Shown: one piece after another, positions 23,494 through 33,581 of the stretch | How the letters are laid out: each line of letters opens with the position of its first letter | How positions within the stretch are numbered: position 1 is the first letter of the stretch | Assembly (NCBI GenBank): GCA_015680685.1 | Contig: MNCI01016353.1 | Span: 406,759-470,758, forward strand | Source of the DNA: Gnetum montanum | Taxonomy: Eukaryota > Streptophyta > Gnetopsida > Gnetales > Gnetaceae | Reading direction: 5' to 3' | DNA: 64,000 nucleotides | Program-made: the position numbers and the translations under genes | The notes under the pieces: generated by a model | The model's input: the letters and a program-made list of their open reading frames with translations, nothing else | Told to the model about the DNA's origin: nothing | Database searches by the model: none

Positions 23494-24493
23494 TGATGAG
23501 TGGTGAGGTACCCCTACACTCAACCATACGAAACGAGCGTAGCATACGCGATCCGGTCGAACTTCGTAGACTAAATGCCTTAACGCACTATGGAACACTT
23601 GGGGTTAATCATTCGTAGTCTTCCTAGACTTACTTGTTGTTGTCACGGTGTATGGTTAAGTAAGTCCGAGGTATATGATTTTTATAATCTTTTATGTTTT
23701 TATATCTTCTATGCTAAGAGCGAAGGGTTGAGAAACTAGCTAACTCTAGACTAAGTCTAAATTAACTAGCGATCTTTTATGGTTTTATATCTTCTATGCT
23801 AAGAGCGAAGGGTTGAGAAACTAGCTAACTCTAACTAAGGACTAAGCCTAAATTAACTAGCGTTAGCATCCGTTTCCACTTACCGTACACACCCTGAACT
23901 ATGCAACTATGGTTACCAAACGCTAATCATTATTGGGATCACCACACGTAACGCACGCGCTCGAAGTGGTCGTACTGAGGCACTTAACTAGCCTAAACGT
24001 GATGAGCAGCCGATTCCTTGACTAACTGTACACATCCGTAGATGCTCGTAATCAAGTCATACTCATCCTGCATTCTAGGAGATAAGGATGAGAGAGACTA
24101 ATCACGATGAGTAACTGTACACATTCGTCAATACTTGTAATCAAGTCGTACTCATGTCGTGCTAATGTAGGTAATAAATAACATGTAAGAAATAACATGT
24201 AATAAATCCTATTCCACACACTGCAAGGTTTATCCACAAAGCTCGTCTTTATTGCCGTACACAACTTGCGTTCAGGTACAAAGCTGCCTGAATAAAGATC
24301 CGTTCACTTGGGGACTCTTACTGCGGGCACATGGAAAATATTCTATCTCTGGAGTGATCAAACTGTCAGAGTTTCTCTACTTTAAGCCTAGGATGAGAAA
24401 TGAGGGGAGTGTCGCCTCTTATTTATAGATTTGGCAGCGGACCGCGATATCGCGTACGTGATATCATGGTGCATGCGATATCGCGTCTCATCA
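23494..24493 (-). repeat. element A 3' LTR (1000 bp)
   Basis: Begins TGATGAG and ends CTCATCA. On the minus strand it carries a TATA box (TATAAATAAGAGG at about 24415-24427) and, about 180 bases further on, AATAAA near 24248. Between the TATA box and the LTR start lie palindromic GCGATATCGC-type decamers. A unit of about 80-90 bp containing TATATCTTCTATGCTAAGAG is doubled at about 23690-23850. Confidence 0.9.
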
Positions 24494-26662
24494 TACCCCC
24501 ATGACTGAATGAAAACTCATCCTCGAGTTCTTTACAATAATATCGGGAAATGTATGAAATTATTGAGGGGAATGGAACTAATGGGATGACATGTGACCGG
24601 ATCATTATTACAAGAATTGACAAAATTGGTGTTCATGACAATAAGGGTGAACACCTTATTACAATGACATCAGGCCTTAGTTGGCAGCTAAGAAAGAGAG
24701 AGAGAAAGAAGTGTTGCTGTTGTCAACGCCAAGATTGTGCCTTCGTTGTCCATCTGTAAGCATGTCGTTGATCTTGCTCCTTGCATAGCTGCTTCAACGC
24801 TGCTCCATTCCAAGTGTTTGCTCTAGATTCAATCCGTTGTTGCATGTCCGCCATCTGCACACACAACACAATCGTATATTAGCAAGCGTAATTGAATCAC
24901 CATGGAATTGATACCTTGCTTCGGTGTAAAATCATTGGCTAGGTTGTGGTATGGCTAATATGGATTTGAGAATATGTTACTGATGACTACCAAAGGTGTA
25001 GGGGTTATGAAGAAAATCAAACATTTCGGGGCTAGGAAAAAATCAAAAAAATCAGGCCTCGTACCCCATGACTAATTACGAACCGCCGGTAGCGTTAGAA
25101 TGGAGAAAGAAAAGGAGTAAGAAAGATAGATAAAAAGGGACAACGGTAACGTCAATAAAGTGGATGTCAAGATGGAAATGAACAAAATAAATTAGATTGC
25201 GAAAATGTTAGGGGAAAGAAGTTAACTAAGGTTCCAAATAGGAATGTCAGTTGGGTCCTCCCCAAAGCAGGCTCATGCCCTTAATGCCCTGACAAACCCA
25301 CCTTCAAAGAGTCTGTAGGCTTTAGAAATGTCATTTGGAACAAGAGTTAAAGTCTTAACCGCAAGAATTTACCAAAAAGAAAACAATGCATCTACCAAAA
25401 TATATACACTAATGATACAATCGGCAATGAGGTGAACAATGGAGAGAAGGATGGAGAGAAGAGAATGGTATGGAATCCCAAGAACAAGGTGGTGTATGGC
25501 CCCTTGTGTGTTTGATGATTAATGTGACTTGGCAAATCTCATTCCAACTCCGGCCTCAAACCAACCACATCTAGTGACTTCGCATCAATGCATTCGGTTA
25601 AACCATCCACTTGGATAACAAAAATGTATCCTTCAAGAGCCACCACCATACCAATGAAACAAAGGAGAGAATGGGAAATGAGAAGGGCCTTAGTTAGAGG
25701 AAACACTTTGGGTTCTATAACCAGTGTTTGTAGCCCAAGTTTATTCGTCTAAAGGGTGTGCTTTGAATTCTCACTTTGTTGTTGTTTTTTTTTTTTTTAT
25801 GTTTTGTGTTTTTATGCGTGAGAACCACACCATGCAAAGAATTTTTATTTTTATTGTCTTAGCTTCCGATAGTTGGGTAACATCGGAATGGCAGAAAACT
25901 CAAGAAGAAACATTCAAGCACCCAAGAGAATGACCAACACAAAAGCATCAAGTTTCCTTGAAGTCACACCCTTTTCAATCCTTGAGTCCTTCCTTAGTTT
26001 GAGAAATACTTAGTTACCGATTCGTTAAAGTTCTTATTAGAAGGGAACTGTACATTTCCAAGTCGAGAGAGACCATAGAAACTGGTGGATAGATAGATGA
26101 AGTGAACTCATTGTCTGTCATATCAAAAGAAACATACCTTAGTATCAACATTGTGACTTAAAGGTAAAAATCAAATATTAGCAATCAATATGAAAACAGT
26201 TCATACCATCATGAAGAACGCTTAGTATGGGACAAAGTTACAGGGTGGATGGCACACACACATACACACAAAAAGTGGAAAAGTATAACAATGATGTAAA
26301 ATAAAAACTAGAAAAGTTAAAGAAATTTGTAAAACAAAAATGTGTAAAACAAAAATCAAAAAAGAACTGAGGGCCTCATATGATTAACATAGGTGGCCAT
26401 CTCCCCCATGACTGAGTGGAAAGGGAGAGATCCGAAATAATGAGCATCTGTTTGAGTTTCTTAAAAGTGTTCAACTTCTCTCAAATGATGATCTTAGATT
26501 AAGGGGTGGAAGTTGGCGACGCTCATATTCCAATGTGTCTATGCCTTCGTTGTTGGCATGGGTTTCCTTAGTTCGTTCTATGCATATTTGTCAGCTCCTT
26601 CTAGTAGCTGTCAACCACGGGGTGTCTACTACTTCTTGTGTGGTTGCTACATACAGGCATCT
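24494..26662. other. non-coding internal region of element A
   Basis: Matches 56335-58246 of element D over its length. No frame with pol similarity on either strand, although pol would be expected here in an autonomous gypsy-type element. It contains a CA-rich microsatellite near 26254-26270. Confidence 0.75.
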
Positions 26663-27589
26663 TTATTGCAAAGTTTCAAGGGCACACTTGTCACATGGAG
26701 GCATTTCCTCCATGTCATCACCGGATGAATCACTGTATGTGATGCATGGAACTTTCCTCTTCTCGATCTTTCCACAAATGTTTATCTTAGAGATTTCTAA
26801 GGAAAGATCGTGGATCCTAAGGCATGTATCTACTGTACTTAGCCATGCCCTTCCCACTATAATTGGGAAGTCCCCTTCGTTATTGTTCACTTCAATCACC
26901 AGAAAATCAGTTGGGTAAGACCAACCACACACAGTGGTAATGATGTCCTCCACCAATCCCAAGGGAATGGTGATGGACTGGTTTGCCAGCTCTAGTTGAA
27001 TGTTGCTTTTCTTAAGTTGTGGCAAGTTCCAAACATGGTACATCTCTCGTGAAATTAAGTTGACTCCGGAACCTGAGTCAAGAAGAGCCCTATGTGGTTT
27101 ATTTCCGACGATCTGTAAATAGATTAAGGGCCTCCCAGGGTCAGTTAGTTTCCTGGGAAGGCGGCCCACCTTGATCCAGTTAGTTATGGTATGCGTTAAT
27201 ATAACTGTATGTGTTACGCTCTGATTTTGGACAAAAGGGTGCTCCGAAGTGTTAGATGGTGATGGAGGAGTGTACATGGGCCCAATCGCTTGTTGTTGCA
27301 AGAGTTTGTCTAGGCTTTTAGTTCTAAAGTAAGGTCTTCTCTTTTTACAGTTGTCAGAACTAGCAGCAGGTTGGATATTTATAGCTCTTGCAGCGTGACA
27401 TTGCCGCGGTTGAGGAGGAAGTTCCCCTTGCATTGTTGGAGCAAGAGGTGTTATGGAAACTACTTGTGGTGGAAGAGGTGCGGATGGATTAGGAGGATGG
27501 TGTGGATATGGAGTGTCTCCCGGAGGAGAAGGATTCCTTCTGTAGTACTCCCGAACTTGGTAGTGACGATTGGGGGTTGTGTGACTCAT
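26663..27589 (-). CDS. retropepsin-like aspartic protease of element A (308-residue open frame)
   Basis: The protein has a Pro-rich N-terminal third, a basic linker, then a retropepsin fold: catalytic DSG at residues 171-173 in ALLDSGSGVNLIS, and the second-half signature FPIIVGRAWLST at about 240-252. Only one DSG is present, as expected for a protease acting as a dimer. In retroelements it cleaves the gag polyprotein. The frame closes shortly after the protease, where reverse transcriptase would normally follow. The ATG shown is simply the first in this frame; the natural product was probably a gag-protease fusion, because gag lies directly upstream in other frames. Intact catalytic residues do not prove activity. 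Confidence 0.8.
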   Translation of the reverse strand: MSHTTPNRHYQVREYYRRNPSPPGDTPYPHHPPNPSAPLPPQVVSITPLAPTMQGELPPQPRQCHAARAINIQPAASSDNCKKRRPYFRTKSLDKLLQQQAIGPMYTPPSPSNTSEHPFVQNQSVTHTVILTHTITNWIKVGRLPRKLTDPGRPLIYLQIVGNKPHRALLDSGSGVNLISREMYHVWNLPQLKKSNIQLELANQSITIPLGLVEDIITTVCGWSYPTDFLVIEVNNNEGDFPIIVGRAWLSTVDTCLRIHDLSLEISKINICGKIEKRKVPCITYSDSSGDDMEEMPPCDKCALETLQ

Positions 27590-27829
27590 AGACTCACTTG
27601 GAGAAATCGGCTATTGCACATAATATCCATAAGGGTCAGGTTGCCGGTAAGGGTACTGATGTTTCGGCGATGACATCCCCTATGACTGTGGGTATTGCCA
27701 CTACTGATGTTGTCCGATGGGCTGTGGTGGAGTTCCACTTGGATAATACGTTAGTGGTTGGTGGAACTGTCTTGGGTTACTTTGTGGATAAGGTAACCTT
27801 CGGGGTGTTTGCCGTTGGTTGAGTCTTGG

Positions 27830-29760
27830 ATTAAGCACATACACCCCAGACTCCTATAGATGTGAGATGATGGGGCAATATCCCTTAGGATGGTCATAAT
27901 GGCAGATCTCACATCCACCGTCATCATCTAAATCAGAGTCCATAGCCACATCAGAGTTAGTGATTTTTCCCTTACCCTTGTTATGTGCAGAGCTTAAATC
28001 TCTCCACTTTTTCTTACCTTTATCACTACTTTATTCTACCTTAGACTCTTCTACAATTTTCAAAATAGTTTCAATTTTAGAGTTTAAGGAACTCCATACA
28101 TCGTCTACCTTAGCCATGATTTTTGTTGTTAATTTTTGGATCGGCAAGGTTTTTCGGTTCACCAACTCTTCGAGTGGTGACTCATCCTCTTTATCACAAA
28201 ATTTCACTTCCTTCTTTCGAAGAGAGGGATCACGGTTATACTCTCCCACACTTTCCCTTTTGTGTAGCTCACCCTCTTCTTTTGCTACTTGTTCCAACAA
28301 GCTACATACTTCATGGGCTCTAAGTTGTGAGAGTCTCCCTTGGGCATAAGTCTCAAGGGTTCTTCTAGTTTCATGCCTTAGCCCATCCACGAGGTGACGA
28401 AGTTGATCCCGCTAAGCGTACCCATGGCCTGGGCAATGGTGTAACAATGTGTAATAGCGGGCCATGGCAGCATCCAAGGGTTCGTGATGACCTTGTTTCC
28501 AGCCTTGGATCTGCTTACGCAAATTGGACACTCTGGAGTACGTTTGATACTTTTCGTTGAACAGTTCTAGCATCGTACTCCACCTCCTGATGGTTTCCGG
28601 TTCTAAGGACCGGTTCCAGCTCTCTGCTTCTTTGGTGAGTGTCCTTAGGAACAACTTAAGTTTCTGCCACTTACTGTCTATATTCTGCAAGGCACATGCA
28701 TTGTGGAATGCCTGTAAATGATTTTGCGGATCAGCATTGTATCTCTCTTCAAATTGTGGGATATTGTTCATGTCTAATCGTTTGATCCGACTGTCTCTTA
28801 AATGCCTTGTCGCAATCCTAACTGCCTCCGTTATGTCAAGCATACTTTGGGTTGCGAGTAGGGGCTCATCATGATCGTCTCTTTCATGACGCCTATGATG
28901 TCTGCGTTGTTTCCTACTCTCCCTACGTCCTTGCCCTTGTCCTCTCTCTCGACTTTCCCGTCGAGGTCTTTCATCCTTCTTACTTTTATCCTCACCTTTA
29001 TGTTTATGGTGGCTGTGCCCAGATGTGGAAGGAGAGGATGAGTGATGGGATGAAGGAGAAGAAGAAGGGGAACCATCGCCATGACAATGTTTCTTGCCTT
29101 CTCTTCGGCTGCTACGGCCCTGATCGTGGTGACGATCAAAGTGCCTGTCCTTAGTGTAAGTGGTTATTCCCTCTATGAATAGCTAGTGTTCACGGGCATC
29201 AGAACTAGGAATATGTATCGTTGATCATAGGTTCTGATACCCTTTCTCCTCACCATTGTTAGGAGGGGGAACATCATTTGTTAAAGAACCCGTGATAAGG
29301 GGTTCCTCATCTCTTATTTCGCTAAGGACGTGTGGGGCTTTGCCCTTCAGAAAAGCATGTTGACTCTCCTGCCTTAAGTCTCTCATATGTTGGGCATCTG
29401 TGGGATAATAATCCCTCATGTCAAAATCTTCCACAACGTATTCAGCATATAACTATTGTATGCCAATCTGTGCCAAGGCACGGAAAAGCATGCGAGAGAC
29501 TGATCGATCTAGGGGTAACACAATGTTACCTTGCAAATCTCTCCATTGCAGCTATTCGTCTTGATGGAGAATAAAAGTAAAATCTAGAATATACTCACCA
29601 GGATGAGTATAAACTATCTTGTATTGTTTAGAACTTGGCTGATTTGGGTTATGTTTTTTATGTTGCCGACTATCTCGTGTATGATCCTTAGGTGGTGAGT
29701 TGCTCTTATGAGAAGAAGGCATTTTTATCGGTGTGCTAATTTCACCGTTATATAAATTTT
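27830..29760 (-). pseudogene. gag of element A (frameshifted)
   Basis: Starting near 29721-29760 (PSSHKSNSPPKDHTRD), the frame passes one or more stops to 29434-29225, then a Ser/Arg/His-rich part (about 29140-28850). The Retrotrans_gag core at 28843-28412 contains HLQAFHNACALQ, KLKLFLRTLTKEAESW and PLDAAMARYYTLL, and is followed by a charged helical part at 28390-28031. A Cys/His finger closes it at about 27940-27880 (CEICHYDHPKGYCPIISHL), followed by a Pro/Gln-rich tail. Gag forms the virus-like particle and binds element RNA. Several frame breaks make this copy defective. Confidence 0.8.
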
Positions 29761-29834
29761 TCTTTTGATTAACCCGAAGGTTCGTTAAGGCTCACAATGA
29801 TGTGAGTGATATCCCTTATGTTCTATTCGGCGCA

Positions 29835-30134
29835 NNNNNNNNNNNNNNNNNNNNNNNNNNNNNNNNNNNNNNNNNNNNNNNNNNNNNNNNNNNNNNNNNN
29901 NNNNNNNNNNNNNNNNNNNNNNNNNNNNNNNNNNNNNNNNNNNNNNNNNNNNNNNNNNNNNNNNNNNNNNNNNNNNNNNNNNNNNNNNNNNNNNNNNNNN
30001 NNNNNNNNNNNNNNNNNNNNNNNNNNNNNNNNNNNNNNNNNNNNNNNNNNNNNNNNNNNNNNNNNNNNNNNNNNNNNNNNNNNNNNNNNNNNNNNNNNNN
30101 NNNNNNNNNNNNNNNNNNNNNNNNNNNNNNNNNN
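29835..30134. other. assembly gap (300 N)
   Basis: A run of exactly 300 N, a conventional placeholder length, sits over the junction of gag leader and 5' LTR. It hides the PBS and the inner end of the right LTR of element A. Confidence 0.99.
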
Positions 30135-30768
30135 TTACTGGGATCACAACATGTAACGCACGTGCTCGAAGTGGTCATACTGAGGCACTTAACTAGCCTA
30201 AACGTGATGAGCAGCCGATTCCTTGGCTAGCCGTACACATCCGTAGATGCTCGTAATCAAGTCGTACTCATCCCGCGTTTTAGGAGATAAGGGTGAGAGA
30301 GACTAATCGCGATGAGTAGCCGATTCCTTGATTAGTCGTACACATTCGTCAATGCTCATAATCAAGTCATACTCATGCCGCGCTAATGCAGGTAATAAAT
30401 AACATGTAATAAATCCTATTCCATACACTGCAAGGTTTATCCACAAAGCTCATCTTTATTGTCGTACACAACTTGCATTCAGGTACAAAGTTGCTTGAAT
30501 AAAGATTCGTTCACTTGGGGACTCTTACTGCGGGCACATGGAAAATATTCTATCTCTGGAGTGATCAAACTGCCAGAGTTTTCCTACTTTAAGCTTAGGA
30601 TGAGAAATGAGGGGAGTGCCGCCTCTTATTTATAGATTTGATGGTGGACCGCGATATCGCAGGGGACGATGCGATATCGCGTACGTGATATCGCATGGGA
30701 TGCGATATCGTGATGGCCGCTTTATCGCGTACGCGATATTGTGGTGCATGCAATATCGCGTCTCATTA
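30135..30768 (-). repeat. element A 5' LTR, visible part
   Basis: Matches 23931-24493 but is longer near its outer end: the array of GCGATATCGC-type palindromes (30651-30757) has additional units compared with the partner LTR. TATAAATAAGAGGC is present on the minus strand at about 30621-30634. It ends CTCATTA at 30768 before the GGTGA duplication. Confidence 0.88.
30651..30757. repeat. array of GCGATATCGC palindromes in the LTR, upstream of the TATA box
   Basis: Perfect GCGATATCGC at 30651-30660 and 30671-30680, then near-copies (GTGATATCGC, GCGATATCGT, GCGATATTGT, GCAATATCGC) at 15-25 bp spacing. In element orientation they lie between the LTR start and its TATA box, that is in U3. Confidence 0.85.
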
Positions 30769-31721
30769 GGTGAATTGCATTTTTATCTCGTTAATGTGTT
30801 TTAAGTTCCATGTACGAGTAATTTTTTAGCAGTTCCTTGCAAAAACTGAAATTGTTGCTAAAATTATTCAACTACCATCACCTTCTTCTGCATTCTGTTG
30901 CTTGAGTAACATGGCCATTCAGTGAAGCAAGAAGCTATTGGCAGAGGTTGAATTTAACTGTAATCTCTAAAAATATGCCTTTGCCATTTATCTTTCAGCG
31001 GTTTGGCCTGGTCTGTCAACCATCAGGCTTGTCTTAGTGGATTACCTTTACTTAGAAGCCAAGTACTAGGCTATTTGGCAGGATGAATTTTATTTCAATC
31101 TTTAAAAATGTTGTTGCCTTTGAGTAATTTAGTCGAATGGCAAATCAAAATGGGTTCAGCTTGTTATTCAATGCATCTTTTTGAAAAAGGTCAACTTAAA
31201 TATTGGAAACATGTAACCTTAGCTCTTTGGTTGTTGGAGACAAAATGTTGGTAGTCAATTTCGATTCAATTTGAAAGAGCTCTTTTTTTCCCTTAGAAGC
31301 AGGAGCAGGTGAAATGCCTCTTCTTCTCGTAATAATAATAATAATTATTAAAATTAGAATTGGAATTCACAAATAATTGGTCCTTTAGTTAGGAATTTTT
31401 TCCCTTAGTAATTGGTAAATGCACTTTGTAATTAAAGTAAAACCCTCGATGCATCATTAGTTTTAAATTTTTTTAGAGAGTTTCATTTGGTGGAAACTGG
31501 AAATATTTAATATGTTAAAAAAATCACAAAGATTTGTTAGATGGTTACAAAACTTCAATATATTCTTTAAGAATAGGGTTAAGAAGGACTATTCTAATAA
31601 ATTGTGGAGGGAGATTCTGGGAAACTTTGTCCAATAAAATAATAATAAGATTTTGTTTTCACTCAAAGAATATGAAAATCTTCTTTCTTCCTTTTAAGTC
31701 AAAAAAGAGGATAAAACCTAA

Positions 31722-32055
31722 GCACAAACCTAAGCTTTTTTCAATAAAACCATCTTTTTTTTGTTTTACCTATTCAATAGCATAGATAAAAGATTGCTGT
31801 AGTGTTGGGGTTCCCCATGCAAAGACTTTAAAGCAAAATGTTGGACATGGAGACAGTTTCATCTTCAATCTTTGGCTGGGGCCCTTGTAAGTAATTTATC
31901 TATATTTCTTTATTTCTAATTTGTACTTACATATTGAATGATTTCATTTTATTCGTAATGATAATTTTTTAAAAAATTGAGGGGTAAAACTATACTTCTT
32001 TTTGAGGATAATGATATAGTATCACCAAAAACTAGTTGCTTACACATTGCTCAAA
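31722..32055 (+). repeat. extra partial copy of module X (334 bp)
   Basis: Matches 20396-20738 and 33252-33581, including the TTTGGC...GTAAGT exon-like part. It adjoins the end of the duplicated MCTP flank at 31717. Confidence 0.85.
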
Positions 32056-32108
32056 AGACGCATGGCCTTTGCCTCTCCTTGGTCGCTTGGGCACACCTTG
32101 AGAGACGC

Positions 32109-33581
32109 ATAGGTTTATGTCATGTTTCCATTTTTTGGGAAGTGGTTGCAGTTAATGACAACATTGGAAATTGAAGAGCAAAGATTAGATTTTGATTTAT
32201 TTTTTCAAAAAATGCTAATATAATTGAAATTTGGTTTGAACACTTTTCCAATTCAAAACAAAAGAAAAGAAAAAAGGGAGGATTATAGGTAACAGATTTG
32301 CTCTCCCCGTTCCTAATCTTCAAACTTAAAGATGAATAAGAAACATGGAATTACCTATCTTATTAAGACCTACAATAAATTAACTTTGATTAATTGAAAC
32401 CAAACTGTTGGTATATTTTGATGGTGCACTAAACTCAAATTTTGATTTTCATTGGTGGCTTTTAAGTGTCTTAAACAACTGTGAACAATGAAATGGTATA
32501 CAAATTTTCTTTTGGCAGCTTATCTGTGGTAGATTGCAGCAGCTGGTGAGTAATTTTTCTTTATTTCTTCATTTTTGATTTGTATTTACATATTGGATGA
32601 TTTATTTTAAATTCATAATAATCTAATTTTTAAATGAGAGGGAATAAGTTCAACTTCTATCCTAAGATAAAGTTATAAGATCATCAAAGACCACTTTCAT
32701 ATTAGGAGCCTACCATCTTTCAGTAAGAACTTTCTCTTTTTTTCTACTTTGTGTTTCATGCAATGATTTTGGCTTGTGGATCATGCTAAAAATCATTGCA
32801 TATTGCATGGGAAAGGAAGTATAATGGTAAAATCTAAAGTTTTAATTCAAGGATAGCAATTGAAGAATAGAAACTAGCCAGCTGGGGTTTAACTCCTCAG
32901 GTAAGTTTCCTTTAGTATGAGTGATCCATCTGTATTGTACATTTGAATGAAATAGTTTTACTCTCACATTTTTTTTGTCTTTACAGAGAAAAACATGCAA
33001 GCAACATTGCAAATAATTCCAATAGTTTTAAGGTCAAGTTAGGGTCATATGCGTTAATGATCAATTTCTTTTTATATTTTTTGTTTTTTAAAAGTGTTTT
33101 TAATATTTTTAAGATGGTAATAATTGGTTAGTGAATTACAAGTAATTCATCAAATTTGAAAGGTTATTTGTCATCATGTGCTACAAAAGGACAAAACAAA
33201 CAAATAATCTTTCCACTCATGTTACATTCATGGAATTACCCCTTTCTAATGATATATCAGCACAAACCTAAGCTTTTTCCAATAAAACCATCTTTTTTTT
33301 ATTTTACCTATTCAATAGCATAGATAAAAGATTGCTGTAGTGTTGGGGTTCCCCATGCAAAGACTTTAAAGCAAAATGTTGGACATGGAGACAGTTTCAT
33401 CTTCAATCTTTGGTAGCTGGGCCCTTGTAAGTAATTTATTTATATTTCTTTATTTCTGATTTGTACTTACATATTGAATGATTTCATTTTATTCGTAATG
33501 ATAATTTTTTAAAAAATTGAGGGGTAAAACTATACTTCTTTTTGAGGAGGATAATGATATAGTATCACCAAAAACTAGTTG
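32109..33581 (+). repeat. module X, copy 2
   Basis: Nearly identical to 19182-20738, with the same splice-like borders (for example at about 32522-32550, 32900, 32988-33033 and 33413-33427). Unlike copy 1 it continues to the right into more diverged units of the same kind, which suggests this is the original location. Confidence 0.85.

Larger units (their letters stand above)
23494..30768 (-). mobile_element. LTR retrotransposon A, non-autonomous (gag + protease only), inserted in the MCTP duplicate
   Basis: Terminal TGATGAG...CTCATTA (one change from CTCATCA) with a 5-bp GGTGA duplication on each side defines 7.3 kb, including a 300-base assembly gap. The coding strand is minus: 5' LTR on the right, gag at about 29760-27830, retropepsin at 27589-26663, then roughly 2.2 kb without frames and the 3' LTR at 23494-24493. 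No reverse transcriptase, RNase H or integrase motif was found, and the space left is too small for them. A G-rich tract (GGGGGTA on the minus strand, 24494-24501) adjoins the 3' LTR as a polypurine tract should. The gypsy-like placement rests on gag and protease type and on the PBS seen in its relatives. Confidence 0.9.
20735..31717 (+). repeat. duplicate MCTP segment, split by LTR element A
   Basis: Matches 5640-9322 in order and orientation as 20735-23493 plus 30769-31717. It lacks the promoter, exon 1 and the 5' part of the intron. A local 27-bp duplication containing GATTGCTTACTTGCTGGC is present at about 23132-23180. It is flanked on both sides by module X sequence. Confidence 0.9.

Noticed and set aside
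24423-24759. Open frames near the 3' LTR of element A
   Set aside because: Matching position in element D has different stops; lies over the LTR/polypurine border and has no domain.
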